In this document: one piece after another, positions 6,531-16,600 of the stretch
Numbering within the stretch: position 1 is the first letter of the stretch
Layout: each line of letters starts with the position of its first letter
Origin: a virus
Length of the DNA stretch: 20,283 nucleotides
Virus record (IMG/VR): IMGVR_UViG_3300027859_000097
Location: 1-20,283 of that record
Strand: one strand, 5' to 3'
The notes under the pieces: generated by a model
The model's database searches: none
What the model was told of the DNA's origin: nothing
The model's input: only the letters and a program-made list of their open reading frames with translations
Position numbers and translations under genes: made by a program

Positions 6531-6942
6531 TGACTTTGTTGAGCCCGTGCTTACCGACATACGTTCCACGTGGAACAAAGTAAGACCAGGCATAGAAAAG
6601 ATATTAGAAGACAACCCGCAGTTAACTTTCATTCCTGAAGACGTATACAGTGATTGTGTAAATGAAAATGCGTTTTTGTTTACCTCACCAGCCGGGTTTT
6701 TAATATTTACCCTGCAGTTAGATAGGTATACAAAAGACAAGACATTGTATATGTGGATAGCGTATACTTATGAAATAGGCGGGCATCAGTGGATAGCCCA
6801 TGAAAAATGGATAGAAAGAGTGGCTAAAAGTTTTAATTGCAAGTACATAGAAGCGCAGTCTAACGTTCCTGGGTTTGAATCGTACGCAACTAAGAACGGA
6901 TGGAATTTAGACACACGAATTTACAGGAGAGAAGTTGAGTAA
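6499..6942 (+). CDS. GNAT-fold protein, positional counterpart of T7 gp13
   Basis: The protein has 147 residues. Its pattern fits a compact acyl-CoA N-acyltransferase fold: an N-terminal segment with DFVEPVLTDI, a helix (WNKVRPGIEKILE), strands FLFTSPAGFLIFTLQL and LYMWIAYTY, a helix HEKWIERVAKSFNCKYIEAQ, and a terminal VPGFESYATKNGWNLDTRIY that resembles the end of GNAT proteins. The usual R/QxxGxG/A acetyl-CoA loop is not obvious, so catalysis is doubtful. T7 gp13 (DUF2833) is also a small GNAT-like protein needed for virion assembly and lies directly before gp14, as here. I infer an internal virion or assembly role. The start could be 6499 or 6508. Confidence 0.55.
   Translation: MEDMERRLTTNDFVEPVLTDIRSTWNKVRPGIEKILEDNPQLTFIPEDVYSDCVNENAFLFTSPAGFLIFTLQLDRYTKDKTLYMWIAYTYEIGGHQWIAHEKWIERVAKSFNCKYIEAQSNVPGFESYATKNGWNLDTRIYRREVE
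6925..6929 (+). promoter_or_regulatory. Shine-Dalgarno site supporting a TTG start
   Basis: AGGAG lies 5 bases before the TTG at 6935, inside the last codons of the upstream gene. There is no in-frame ATG near it, so the TTG is the best start. Confidence 0.65.
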
Positions 6943-7558
6943 ACCAAAAGCACCTGATTATAAGGCCAGTGAAGTAGAAAAAACTAATGCTGCTATAGCC
7001 ATGCAGGATAAACAATTTTATAGGGAAAACTACTTACCTAAACTAAAAGAATTTACAGAGCAAAGCTTCAGGGATGAAGGCGCTCTAATTAATGTAGCTG
7101 AAGGTAGAGCACAAGCTGATACTTACCAAACACTTACTGGCAACCCAAATAGACGGGCAATGATGTCAGTAGATGCACAAGCTGATTTAACATCTGCTGC
7201 AGCTGCACAACAACTACAAGGCACAGCCCAGGGTTTGACTGCTGCAAGGTCTGATCAAGTATCAGGTATAAAAATGGCTAACCAAATGGCGTCTACTACT
7301 GCAAGTGGATTATCTCAAGCTTCTAGGATTGCTACTACGGACACGTTAAACAAAGCAGCTGCTAAACAAACACGAACACAAGGGTTAATCAGTGCGGGTA
7401 CTATTTTAGCTAAACAGGGTGGGGAAAACGTAAGACAATATCGTGCTGCTAAAATAGCTAATTTAGATGCAACAGCTAAAGGGGTAGACGATAAGGACCT
7501 CTTAAAAGTAAGAGACAGCGCAGCTGGCGCATTCTTTGGAGGGCCATTTACAGGATGA
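6935..7558 (+). CDS. Internal virion protein, T7 gp14-like in position and composition
   Basis: The product has 207 residues and uses a TTG start backed by AGGAG at 6925-6929; the coding sequence overlaps the GNAT-like gene by 8 bases. A charged N-terminal third (KPKAPDYKASEVEK, then YLPKLKEFTEQSF) leads into a long Ala/Gln/Thr-rich, probably helical segment (about 85-150) and a C-terminal part that ends in a small Gly/Phe motif (AAGAFFGGPFTG). I know no catalytic motif here. Length and composition match T7 gp14 (196 residues), one of the three ejectosome proteins that leave the capsid and span the outer membrane. The place between a gp13-like and a larger gp15-like gene supports that reading. 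Sequence similarity to gp14 itself is not claimed. Confidence 0.55.
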   Translation: MSKPKAPDYKASEVEKTNAAIAMQDKQFYRENYLPKLKEFTEQSFRDEGALINVAEGRAQADTYQTLTGNPNRRAMMSVDAQADLTSAAAAQQLQGTAQGLTAARSDQVSGIKMANQMASTTASGLSQASRIATTDTLNKAAAKQTRTQGLISAGTILAKQGGENVRQYRAAKIANLDATAKGVDDKDLLKVRDSAAGAFFGGPFTG

Positions 7559-8121
7559 TAGGTTTAGATTATGGGGTAAAAATAGCGCGGGATTACGCAC
7601 AAGAGGCTACAAATAACGCTAGTTCTGCTGACCCCGATAAAACTTATGCAAGTATTCTTAGGCAAGATTACAACGATTACATAGGTAATTTTAGAGAATT
7701 TGAGAAAAAACTATTAAACATGACAAATGACACTAGCCTTATAGATAGGTCTAGAGAGAATGCGGCTACCCAAGCACAAATAGCTGAGGGTGTACAACAA
7801 AGAAACTTAGAAAGATATGGTGGCGCTGGTTTATCTGCTGCGCAACTACAAGAACAACAAAGAGCATCGCAACGTGGTAGCCAGTTAGCTACGGCAAACA
7901 CAGTTAACAATGCAAGAGTCAGACAAAGAGAAGTTAACCAAGCCTTAATGCAAGAACTTATAGGTATTGGACAAGGCGTAAATACTAGAGCTTTAGAAGG
8001 ACTAGGCACAGCTGCCCAAGGAGCAGTGCAAAGAAGAGGGGCGTATAAACAAGCTAAAGCTAATTATTCGTCTTCAATGATGGGTATGGGAGCGTCAATA
8101 CTAGCGGCGTTTATGGTGTAG
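7555..8121 (+). CDS. Second small internal virion protein, gp14-like in composition
   Basis: This 188-residue protein has an ATG overlapping the previous stop (ATGA, 7555-7558), with GGAGGG at 7538-7543. It is Gln/Ala/Arg-rich and probably mostly helical, with a predicted helix around residues 40-60 (YNDYIGNFREFEKKLLNM) and a Gln-rich stretch AAQLQEQQRASQRGSQLATA near 93-115. It ends in a hydrophobic segment with SSMMGMGASILAAFMV, suited to membrane or protein contacts. Like its upstream neighbour it looks like an ejected virion protein. The presence of two such genes where T7 has one gp14 suggests either duplication or a split of function. No enzymatic motif is seen. Confidence 0.5.
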   Translation: MIGLDYGVKIARDYAQEATNNASSADPDKTYASILRQDYNDYIGNFREFEKKLLNMTNDTSLIDRSRENAATQAQIAEGVQQRNLERYGGAGLSAAQLQEQQRASQRGSQLATANTVNNARVRQREVNQALMQELIGIGQGVNTRALEGLGTAAQGAVQRRGAYKQAKANYSSSMMGMGASILAAFMV

Positions 8122-8122
8122 T

Positions 8123-10696
8123 ATGTCTTACAGCTTATCAGATTTAAACCGAGCTAATACTCTAATAGATGCCAATATAGAAAGGTCTCAGGATGCCAGG
8201 GTTCTTAACTTTGAAAAAATAGCACAATACATTGATGGTAATGTGGGGGACGCAGCTGACGAAAAATTCCTTAATATAGACGAAAGTAACTTTACAGAAA
8301 TGACCGGTATAGTTATGGGTGACAACGGCAATATTGATATGGAAGCAAGTCAAGGTTTGGTAAAAAACGAAGATGGTACTTATGGCATAAAGAACAATGA
8401 GTTAGTAATGGAGATGTTAGGCTCTAGTGCTATCTTTAGTAATTATGAAGAAGCAGGTGAAGGTAGACGAGAAAAAAAGGAAAGAAAAAGAGCTAAACCA
8501 GAAAAATTTGTAATTGACTCAAGTGGAAACCTAAGCCTTGTTATGAGGCGCGAAGATGGTATTTTAGCCCCACTCACTAAATTTAGAACTTCTGACCCTC
8601 TAGACCCAGTAAGTTTTGCTAATGGGGAAGGATTACGAACAGCGCTGAATGGAGTTATAAATATAAACAAACAACGATTAGGAGCTGATCAAAGAGGGCT
8701 TGGTTCAATAGCTTCTGCAGTCATAGGTAAAGAAAATTTGGCAGAATGGTTAGCAATGAACTCTACAGGGGATGCAAAAACAGATGCGGGTCAGCTAGAA
8801 TCTGTGGCAGAGAATGGCGGAGACTTAGCACAGGTTACAGCTTTATTCCAAGAATTATCTGGTTACATGACTGCTGCAGGAGATGCGCAACAAGCAGATG
8901 CTAAACAAAAGAAACCGGAAGACGAAGACCCTTATAAAATTAATGACACTTTAGATATTGACTCCCCATTTGATATTAAAGACAAAGATGCTGAGATATC
9001 AGAAGACCAAAGAACAACTGCTATAGACAAAATTAGTAACCCACAAGGCGATATAAATGAGTTTCTTGGTTTTGGTTGGAACATGGATTCCTGGAAGGAC
9101 AGAAACCCACAGTTAAATAACTTAGAACTAGCTTTTCCTGATTATGTAGAAGGAAACACAGAGCACCCATTTGGCCTATCAAGTGAGCAATGGAATAGTT
9201 ACACACAAAATGAAAGAGACTTAATTAATTCAAGGTCAAAAGAAGTCGCCGGCAGAACTGTAGAAGATGCTATGTCTAGCTTAGATCAATTTTTTGATGG
9301 GTATCAAAAAAGAGTACCCGACGACAGCGGCTTTGGTCAATCAACTTATGGGTACGGTTCAAACTATAGCTCTTCCGGTACATCCCTTCGTAGCATGGGT
9401 AATGCTGCACCTCTATCAGGCGGCTACTCATCAGTTAGAGTTCCAGGCCTAAGAGACAAATTATCAGATCAAAATTTAAGCGAAGCCCAAGTTGAACAAT
9501 CTGAAAAACTTATGCAGTATTACGATACAGAAGGCAAAGGTGTAATACAAAAATCTCTTAGATCACCTGCGCATGTACGTGCTTTGAAAGAAAACCCACT
9601 TAAATATATACAGAGAGTACAGTTAGGTCTTGACCCAATCGGACAAGGACCAAGAGACCAGGGCAAAGACACCACCGTCGAAGTTGCGGCTACAGGTAAT
9701 ACCCTTCAGTTTCCAGACTACGATTCTGATCCAGAGGAACTAAAACAATTTATTGATACAAACTATGACGAAATACTTAGAATGGCGCGAGACGGTAATG
9801 TTTTAAGTAAAGTTCAAGCTCTACTAAATGACCCTTTATTAAGAATCGAAGACCCTGTAGATTTAGTACGTGTTGATAGGTATGACCCAAAACACGATAT
9901 AAACGCTTATGAACTTGCTTCAGCTATGGCTTTTGCTGAAGGTGGGGGTGCTGGCAAAGACGGATTTTATGAAGCTGTAGATAAAAATTTAAATTTTATA
10001 TTGCGAGGTGGCAGAGATATAACTGCACTGCAACAAAATACTTTTAACAGAAGCGCACAAGAAGCAGAACAACGTATAAAAGCAACCATACTTAACAACC
10101 GAGAAGTAAATAGACAAAAAGCACAAACAGATTTTACAAGTTTTAATGACAGCCTAGGAAAAGAAATAATAGAATTAAGTAAATTGCTTTATGCGCGAAA
10201 TACAGACGGCAATATAGATATGAAAAATGTAAACTTTGCAGCTAACCCAGAAGCTGCAGTCAGGTCTCAAACCATTTTTAATACGTACATGAATGCACCT
10301 GAGCAATATAGAAATAGCCCAGAAGTTTTAGGACAAATGCAAATATTATATGGCATGCATTTGCATCAATTAGCCTTAAGTCAAGGAATTGATGATAGAA
10401 ACTTCCTGCAAAGAGTACTTGGTCTTAGTGATCCAGGAGGAAACTTCCAAGAGGGTGTTGCTCCATTAGGTGGTTTTAAAATAAGATTAGAACCAACTGG
10501 TAGAAGAGACCCTGAAACTGGAAGGTTTATTTTAGGACCAGACGGCAAACCAGAACAACAAATAGCAGAAGGTTTCTTTACAGACTCTACTGGACAAATT
10601 GAAGGTAAAGTTATATCCGGTAGAGATTTAACAGATGCTTTTGGTGGTGATACTAGAGCGTTTGTATTATTACAGTTGTTTGCTAGTGAAAGATAA
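8123..10696 (+). CDS. Large internal virion protein, positional counterpart of T7 gp15
   Basis: The protein has 857 residues; T7 gp15 has 747 and sits in the same place before gp16. I recognise no catalytic domain. The first 150 residues are acidic and mixed (LSDLNRANTLIDANIERSQD), then a basic patch REKKERKRAKPEK appears near residue 118. Residues about 255-300 are acidic and charged. Residues 402-437 form a Gly/Ser/Tyr-rich low-complexity tract (for example STYGYGSNYSSSGTS). The C-terminal 250 residues are helical and soluble-looking. There are no clear membrane segments. It probably forms part of the tube or core assembled in the head above the portal and ejected into the periplasm. The start has no clear Shine-Dalgarno site and is probably coupled to the stop at 8119-8121; its own stop overlaps the next ATG by one base. 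Confidence 0.55.
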   Translation: MSYSLSDLNRANTLIDANIERSQDARVLNFEKIAQYIDGNVGDAADEKFLNIDESNFTEMTGIVMGDNGNIDMEASQGLVKNEDGTYGIKNNELVMEMLGSSAIFSNYEEAGEGRREKKERKRAKPEKFVIDSSGNLSLVMRREDGILAPLTKFRTSDPLDPVSFANGEGLRTALNGVININKQRLGADQRGLGSIASAVIGKENLAEWLAMNSTGDAKTDAGQLESVAENGGDLAQVTALFQELSGYMTAAGDAQQADAKQKKPEDEDPYKINDTLDIDSPFDIKDKDAEISEDQRTTAIDKISNPQGDINEFLGFGWNMDSWKDRNPQLNNLELAFPDYVEGNTEHPFGLSSEQWNSYTQNERDLINSRSKEVAGRTVEDAMSSLDQFFDGYQKRVPDDSGFGQSTYGYGSNYSSSGTSLRSMGNAAPLSGGYSSVRVPGLRDKLSDQNLSEAQVEQSEKLMQYYDTEGKGVIQKSLRSPAHVRALKENPLKYIQRVQLGLDPIGQGPRDQGKDTTVEVAATGNTLQFPDYDSDPEELKQFIDTNYDEILRMARDGNVLSKVQALLNDPLLRIEDPVDLVRVDRYDPKHDINAYELASAMAFAEGGGAGKDGFYEAVDKNLNFILRGGRDITALQQNTFNRSAQEAEQRIKATILNNREVNRQKAQTDFTSFNDSLGKEIIELSKLLYARNTDGNIDMKNVNFAANPEAAVRSQTIFNTYMNAPEQYRNSPEVLGQMQILYGMHLHQLALSQGIDDRNFLQRVLGLSDPGGNFQEGVAPLGGFKIRLEPTGRRDPETGRFILGPDGKPEQQIAEGFFTDSTGQIEGKVISGRDLTDAFGGDTRAFVLLQLFASER

Positions 10697-13600
10697 TGGC
10701 AGTAGATTCAAGACTTATAGGAAGGTTAAAAACTGAAACCGGCGGCCAAGTAGACCCAGAATTAGTCCAAGCCAACATGGACCCTATGGCTGCGTATGGT
10801 CCTGCTTACATAGATAAAAAAGAAACCATGGGCGAAAATTTTCGTGCCGGGGTAGAGTCTGGGGCTTATAACCTACAAGCCCAAAATAGAAACTTTCGTG
10901 CAGCTATAGCTACTCTTCGTGGAGATGATACCCGAGCAGCACAGTTGCTAGGAGATGCTGACGAGTTTGAAAAAAGGTCAAGCATTGCCATGGCTGGCGC
11001 AGATAGTTTTGAAGATGCTCTAATGACCAACCCTTCGGCCAGGGGGTTTTTTAACCAGATAGCTTCTGCTACAGGTCAATTTATACCATCCCTTGCTGCA
11101 AGTTTAGCGGAAGCTGTAGTAGTAGGTGGTGTTGTAGCGGGAGGGACTATTCTTTCTGGTGGTACTGCTACGGGACCTATGGTAGCTGGATATGGAGCGG
11201 CACGTTTTGGAGTTGGGCAAAGTGCAAAAGCAGGCGTTAAAAAAGTACTAAAAGACCGAACCTTTGATCGTTTAAGACGTAGAAGACCAAACATGACCCC
11301 GCAACAAATAGAAAATCTATTTAAGAAAGCGTATGTAAACGCTAACTTAGCCAAGCAGGGCGCTAAACCAAGATACATACTTGACGGAGATGATTTAGCT
11401 GATTTAGAAGATATATACGCCGGTTTACGTGGCAGTTTAATAAATAGAAACTTTGCCAGAGGTGCTGTGTTAGGTGCATATTCACAAGAACAGAGAGTAG
11501 GAACTGGTATAGCTTTTGGGGATTACGCAGAATATGACACAGCTAGCACTGCTAACGCTCTACGTTCTTTAGCACAGGGGCAAGTATTCGGTACTATAGG
11601 TTTAGCTGCAGAGGCAACAGTTGCAGGGTCGCTACTTAAAAACTTAAGACGTAGACCTAAAATTGTAACTAGCCAGTCAGACGCGTTTAGAATGAAGACT
11701 ATAAACAAATCTTCTTTCTTTAAAGATGTTGGGACAGCTACTTTCGTTACTTCTCTATCTGAAGGTATAGCAGAAGGATTACAAGAAGAATTGTCCGTGC
11801 AACAAAGAATGCAAATAGATGAAGATTACACGGCAGCACAGGCAAAAGTTGACAGACTAGGAGCTTTGTTTGCTGGTTTCTTTGGTGGTGTAGGCGTAGG
11901 TGCAGGGTTAGGTGCAGGTTCTGGTGTTATAAATAAAACTAGATCATTACTAAATGAAGGCCTTACTTTTGACGCTTTACAAAAAAACTTTAAAACAAGA
12001 TTAGGTAATAGAGCCAGAGGCAATGTTATGCCAGAAAGAACAAAAGCTCTTATTGCACAGTTTGGTTTTATGAAAGATGTACGTAGTAACAAAGATAGCT
12101 CATATGTAGATTTAGATAGCAGAGACAATTACGGAGAAGCACAACCTGAGATAGAAACAATATACCAAGATGGTACCAGAGTATATCAAGTAGCTACCCC
12201 AAATGGAGCTTACTTTACTATTAATCAATCAAAAGCTGCAATTTTTCAAAATCTAGTAAGCGCAGACCCATTCAATACAACTCTACAAGAAAAGTGGTTG
12301 GCAGATGAAGGACTTGGGTACAGTAGAACACGAGGTACCGGGGATAATGCTGTTGTAGGTATTTTTGATAGTGTTTCAAATGAATTTGTTCATTATCAAA
12401 CTTTTAAAGATGAACTTACAGATGACTACGAAGCTGCGGAAGCTAAGATGAAAGAGATAGCAGGAGATGTGCCCATAGGCCCAGACCAAAGGTATAACAT
12501 TATTACTCAAACTTTATCAGAACACGCAGAGTTTAGAATGAAAGGAGTAGATAATTCTACTGTTACTGGTGTTGACCCTAAAACAGGTAAACTTATAAAA
12601 GAAGCTTTTTATGGTGAAGATGAACAACTTACACCCAGCGAAGAAGCAGAAGAATTTGGTACAACAGACCCGGACCCTATATCACAAAGAGAAATAAGAC
12701 AGGGATTAGCTAAGATAGGAGACGAAGATGTACAAGCGTCTATAAACGAATATATACAAGGTAAAGATGTAAATGACTTAAATCTACCTGGAGTTACTTT
12801 AGATGACCTACAGTTCTATGTAAGAAAATCAAAAGAACTACAAAAGAACATAGTTGCTCCAGAAAAACCAGCAAAAACAGTAGGCGAACTTAAAAAAACT
12901 ACAGACGCAGAGGTAGAAGTATCTTCTTTTAAAGACATAGATAAACTTTCAGATTTAAAGTTAGACCAAAAAGTTACACAAGACCCTAAGAAAAGAGTAA
13001 AAACTGCTATGGGCGCTACTTTTAGTCCGCAAGAAAAACAAAGATACAACCAAATTTTTGGTTATCTACGAGATAGAAAAAATGCAGCAGATATACAATC
13101 TTTACCTATGGAAGAAAGAGCTTTCTTTGAAAGATTAAATGAAGCTGCAACTGCTGGTACAAGGACTGTTACAAATCAAAAAGGTAAAAAAACAGTAGAA
13201 ACAAAAGGCGCACCACAATTTGTTTTAGCGCAAGAAGTAGGGGACATACTAACTGATATTTCAAATCTTACTACTGAAGTGTTATCTAGTAGAAGAATGG
13301 AAGGCAACCCAGACTCTATAACAAGCAGCATGAATTTATTAAATAGAGAACTAGGAACATTACCACAGGACCAAGCTGCAGTAGATATGATACCTAACAT
13401 AGGTGTACGAGGCAGAACTAAAAGTACTAATTTAACTAAACCATTCCGCGAAGATTACGGCGTAGGTATAGAAGGGGATAAAGCATTTAAACTTGATATG
13501 AAAGACTACCGAGAAGAGTCTAGGACAACTACAAAAGCGGTAGAAAATTTTGCAACTGGTGCTATGACTGTTGGGGGGATAGGAACTATAGAAAATCCTT

Positions 13601-16600
13601 TTGTTGATGTAAATAGATACGTACAAAAACCAGTAAAACCAGTAAAACCCAGTGAAAGAAAACTTAAATCTTTTTCTAAAGCAGAAGCTAAAAAGAAGAT
13701 GGAAAATTATGAACAAGAGCTAAAAAAATACGAAGGCTATGTTACTGAAGATGGTAAAAAAAGAATACCTGGCACATTGGAAAAACACAAAGAAAGCATA
13801 GGTTTTAGGATTGGTGCCCCAGTAAACGTATTTAATCAAGAAACAAAAAAGAAAGAATCTGTACTAGATAAAAAAGCAACGGAAGGAAGTTTAGTTGCTT
13901 TAAGAGAACTAATACCTTTTTATAACAGGCCTGAGTTTGACAGAATAAAAGATGAACTTAGTCAGCGTGCAGTTGAAGCTTATAATATTCGTTACAGAGA
14001 ACTATTGTTATCCCAGGGCAAAGTTACAAAAAAAGATGGCCAGGAACAAGAAGTAGACCCAGGTTTTTTTAATCTACGTTTTATAAGAACCGCTGAACTA
14101 CCTGCTTTTAGGGCCGCAAGTTTAAACGAACAAATATATGAGTCGAAAGACATAACAGAAGTGCAAAGTTTAGACGATGTATATGCAGGCAAACCTTTTA
14201 ACCCATCGCACGTGATAGTAATGACTATGCCGGAGCCAAAGGAGTTTAGAGACCTTACTAGGTTAAATATAAAAGCACAACAACCAGCTAGGTTCGAACT
14301 TAAAAAACGACTAAAAGACTCGCAAGCAAGAGCCAAGAAACAAAATAAAAAATATCTTTACTTTAAAGCTAGAGATTTGCAATTTACTCAAGCTAACTCT
14401 ACTGGAGCAGCTACGGATATTACAGTTTTGATAGAGGGTATGGCGACTTTGACTAGATACACTGAAGATAGAGTACAAGCAGAGTTAGAAAGTGAAGGGC
14501 CTAGAAGGGTCGCATCCTTTTTAGATTTAGTAACTACTTTTAAAGACCAGGGCTTTGAGCTTAGGTATTATCCAGAAGGAGTTGCGTCAGAACAAAATAT
14601 TATATTAACTGATTTAGACAGCCCAGCTATACAAAAATCAAAAGAATTGTTTTTACAAAACTTTGAAGAATTTAGTAAAAAAGATAAACAAGGCAGAACA
14701 CTAACAAGACCAAGAGCGGAACCACTAACACCAAGAGAGGGTAAAAGGCAGGCTACGGTAGCAGAATCTAAATTAGCAGGCCAACAATACCTACAAGCAG
14801 TAATGATTTTTGAAGACCTTATAACAGGCAACGATGGAAACAGAGGGGCAGGTATATTTAGAACTTCAAAGAAAACCTCAGCAAAACAACTAAGAGATAT
14901 GTTTGGTACCACAAGTGAGGCAAGTAAGTTTTATGAGTATGATAAATTAGCACCAGCTAGAGTTAACTTTAGAGATATGGTAAGTCCTATTGAATCTAGT
15001 GAAGGTCCTGGTACTAAAGAAAATCCAAACTATGTAAACTTACCCTCAGCACAACAACAAATAGAAGAACAACTTGAAATAATTTTTGGATTTACAAACA
15101 AAAGTAGTTTTGCTGAAATGACTTTTGAAGAGCTAGAAACACTTAGAGATGATTTACTAGACCTTATGCCTACAAACACTGTTCCAAATCCTTTCGAAGC
15201 TCCAGGCATACTACGTTTAAAGAAACCGGATGCTAGACAAAAAGAATATCAAAGCAAAGATAAAAAACTTTCAGGTACAAATAATCAGTTGTATCAACAA
15301 CACTTAGCAGAATTTAATGAAACCAAAGACCAGTTTTATATGCTCCAAATAGAACAACAAGTAAAGAGAAAAGACGCTATTACACAACAGATGATAAATG
15401 AGGGCACTATAAGTAGAGAAGAAGCTATAGGGCAACCAAAAATAGAAAACTTACAGACTGACTTTGTAGGTAGAAGCCCTTTCCAAGTACCGCAAGGTAG
15501 TAAAGCAACATCTAACTCTATTTACAACAGACTACAAAGGAGACTTGAACAAGAAGCAAGAGAAGACATAAGTGCAGTAGAAGACATACAAGAGATGCAA
15601 AAAATCTTAACTACTAACAAAGCAATTATAGAAATACTAGCTCCTTTACAAGGTATTTTAGAAGTTTATGACAGTGTTAGAGCGTTAGATACTAAAGAAA
15701 CTAGTGGAGGGTATCAATCTATAACACAGGAAGATGTAACGTTAGGTTCTATTCTTAACGACTTACAAGCTATGCAAGATGCAAAACCTAGTAACTGGAT
15801 AGAAGATACTGGTTTATATAACATGGAATCTGATGCAGAAGGATTAGGGCTAGGTAATCCAAGGTATGCCTCTGACAAATTTCCAGAAGAACTATTTCCA
15901 AAAATACAAGAAGAACAGGGTAAAGAAAATATAGGTGTAGCTGATACAGTTACTGAGTTTATTAGACAAGAGGGTAAAAAACCTACATATAGGCTAATGC
16001 CTAAATTTAATAAAGAAACAATAAACAAACTAACAGAAAGTTTTGAGAAACGAGACAAAATAATAGCCCAAAAGAGAATGTTACCAATTGAAGGGCCACA
16101 GTTTCAAAGAGACAAAGGACCTATAAATGTTTTTTGGAGCACAGACGACAATAAAAACTTTAGTAATTTGGCTCCTAGGCCTTTTACTAGTAAAGATGGT
16201 AACCAATATTTAAGTGTAGAACATGCTTTTCAGGTTAACAAAAATGGCGAGTTTAACAAAACCGTAGATGCACAATATAAGAAACTTGGCGACAAACAAG
16301 GACAAAAACTTCAAGGACCTAAACCAACTAAAACTACACAAGCGCAAAGATCAAAGTTACTTAAACAAGCAATGTTAGAGTCATTTGCTCAAAACCAAGA
16401 AGCAAAAGATAGCCTTTTAGCTACAGGAAATAGAGTCTTTACTCATAAAGAAGGTGGTGCATACAAAACAATATTTCCTCAGTTGCTCATGCAAGTAAGA
16501 ACCGAACTGCGTGGAGGGGCTTATAGAACTGCTTCCGATACTATAAGCCAAATAAAAGCAATGCAACCCGAAGTAAGAATAACGGGTTCTGTTGCTAAAG

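Noticed and set aside
6563-6576. Perfect 14-base palindrome GTTCCACGTGGAAC
   Set aside because: About one such palindrome is expected by chance in 20 kb, and it lies inside a coding region with no partner site.
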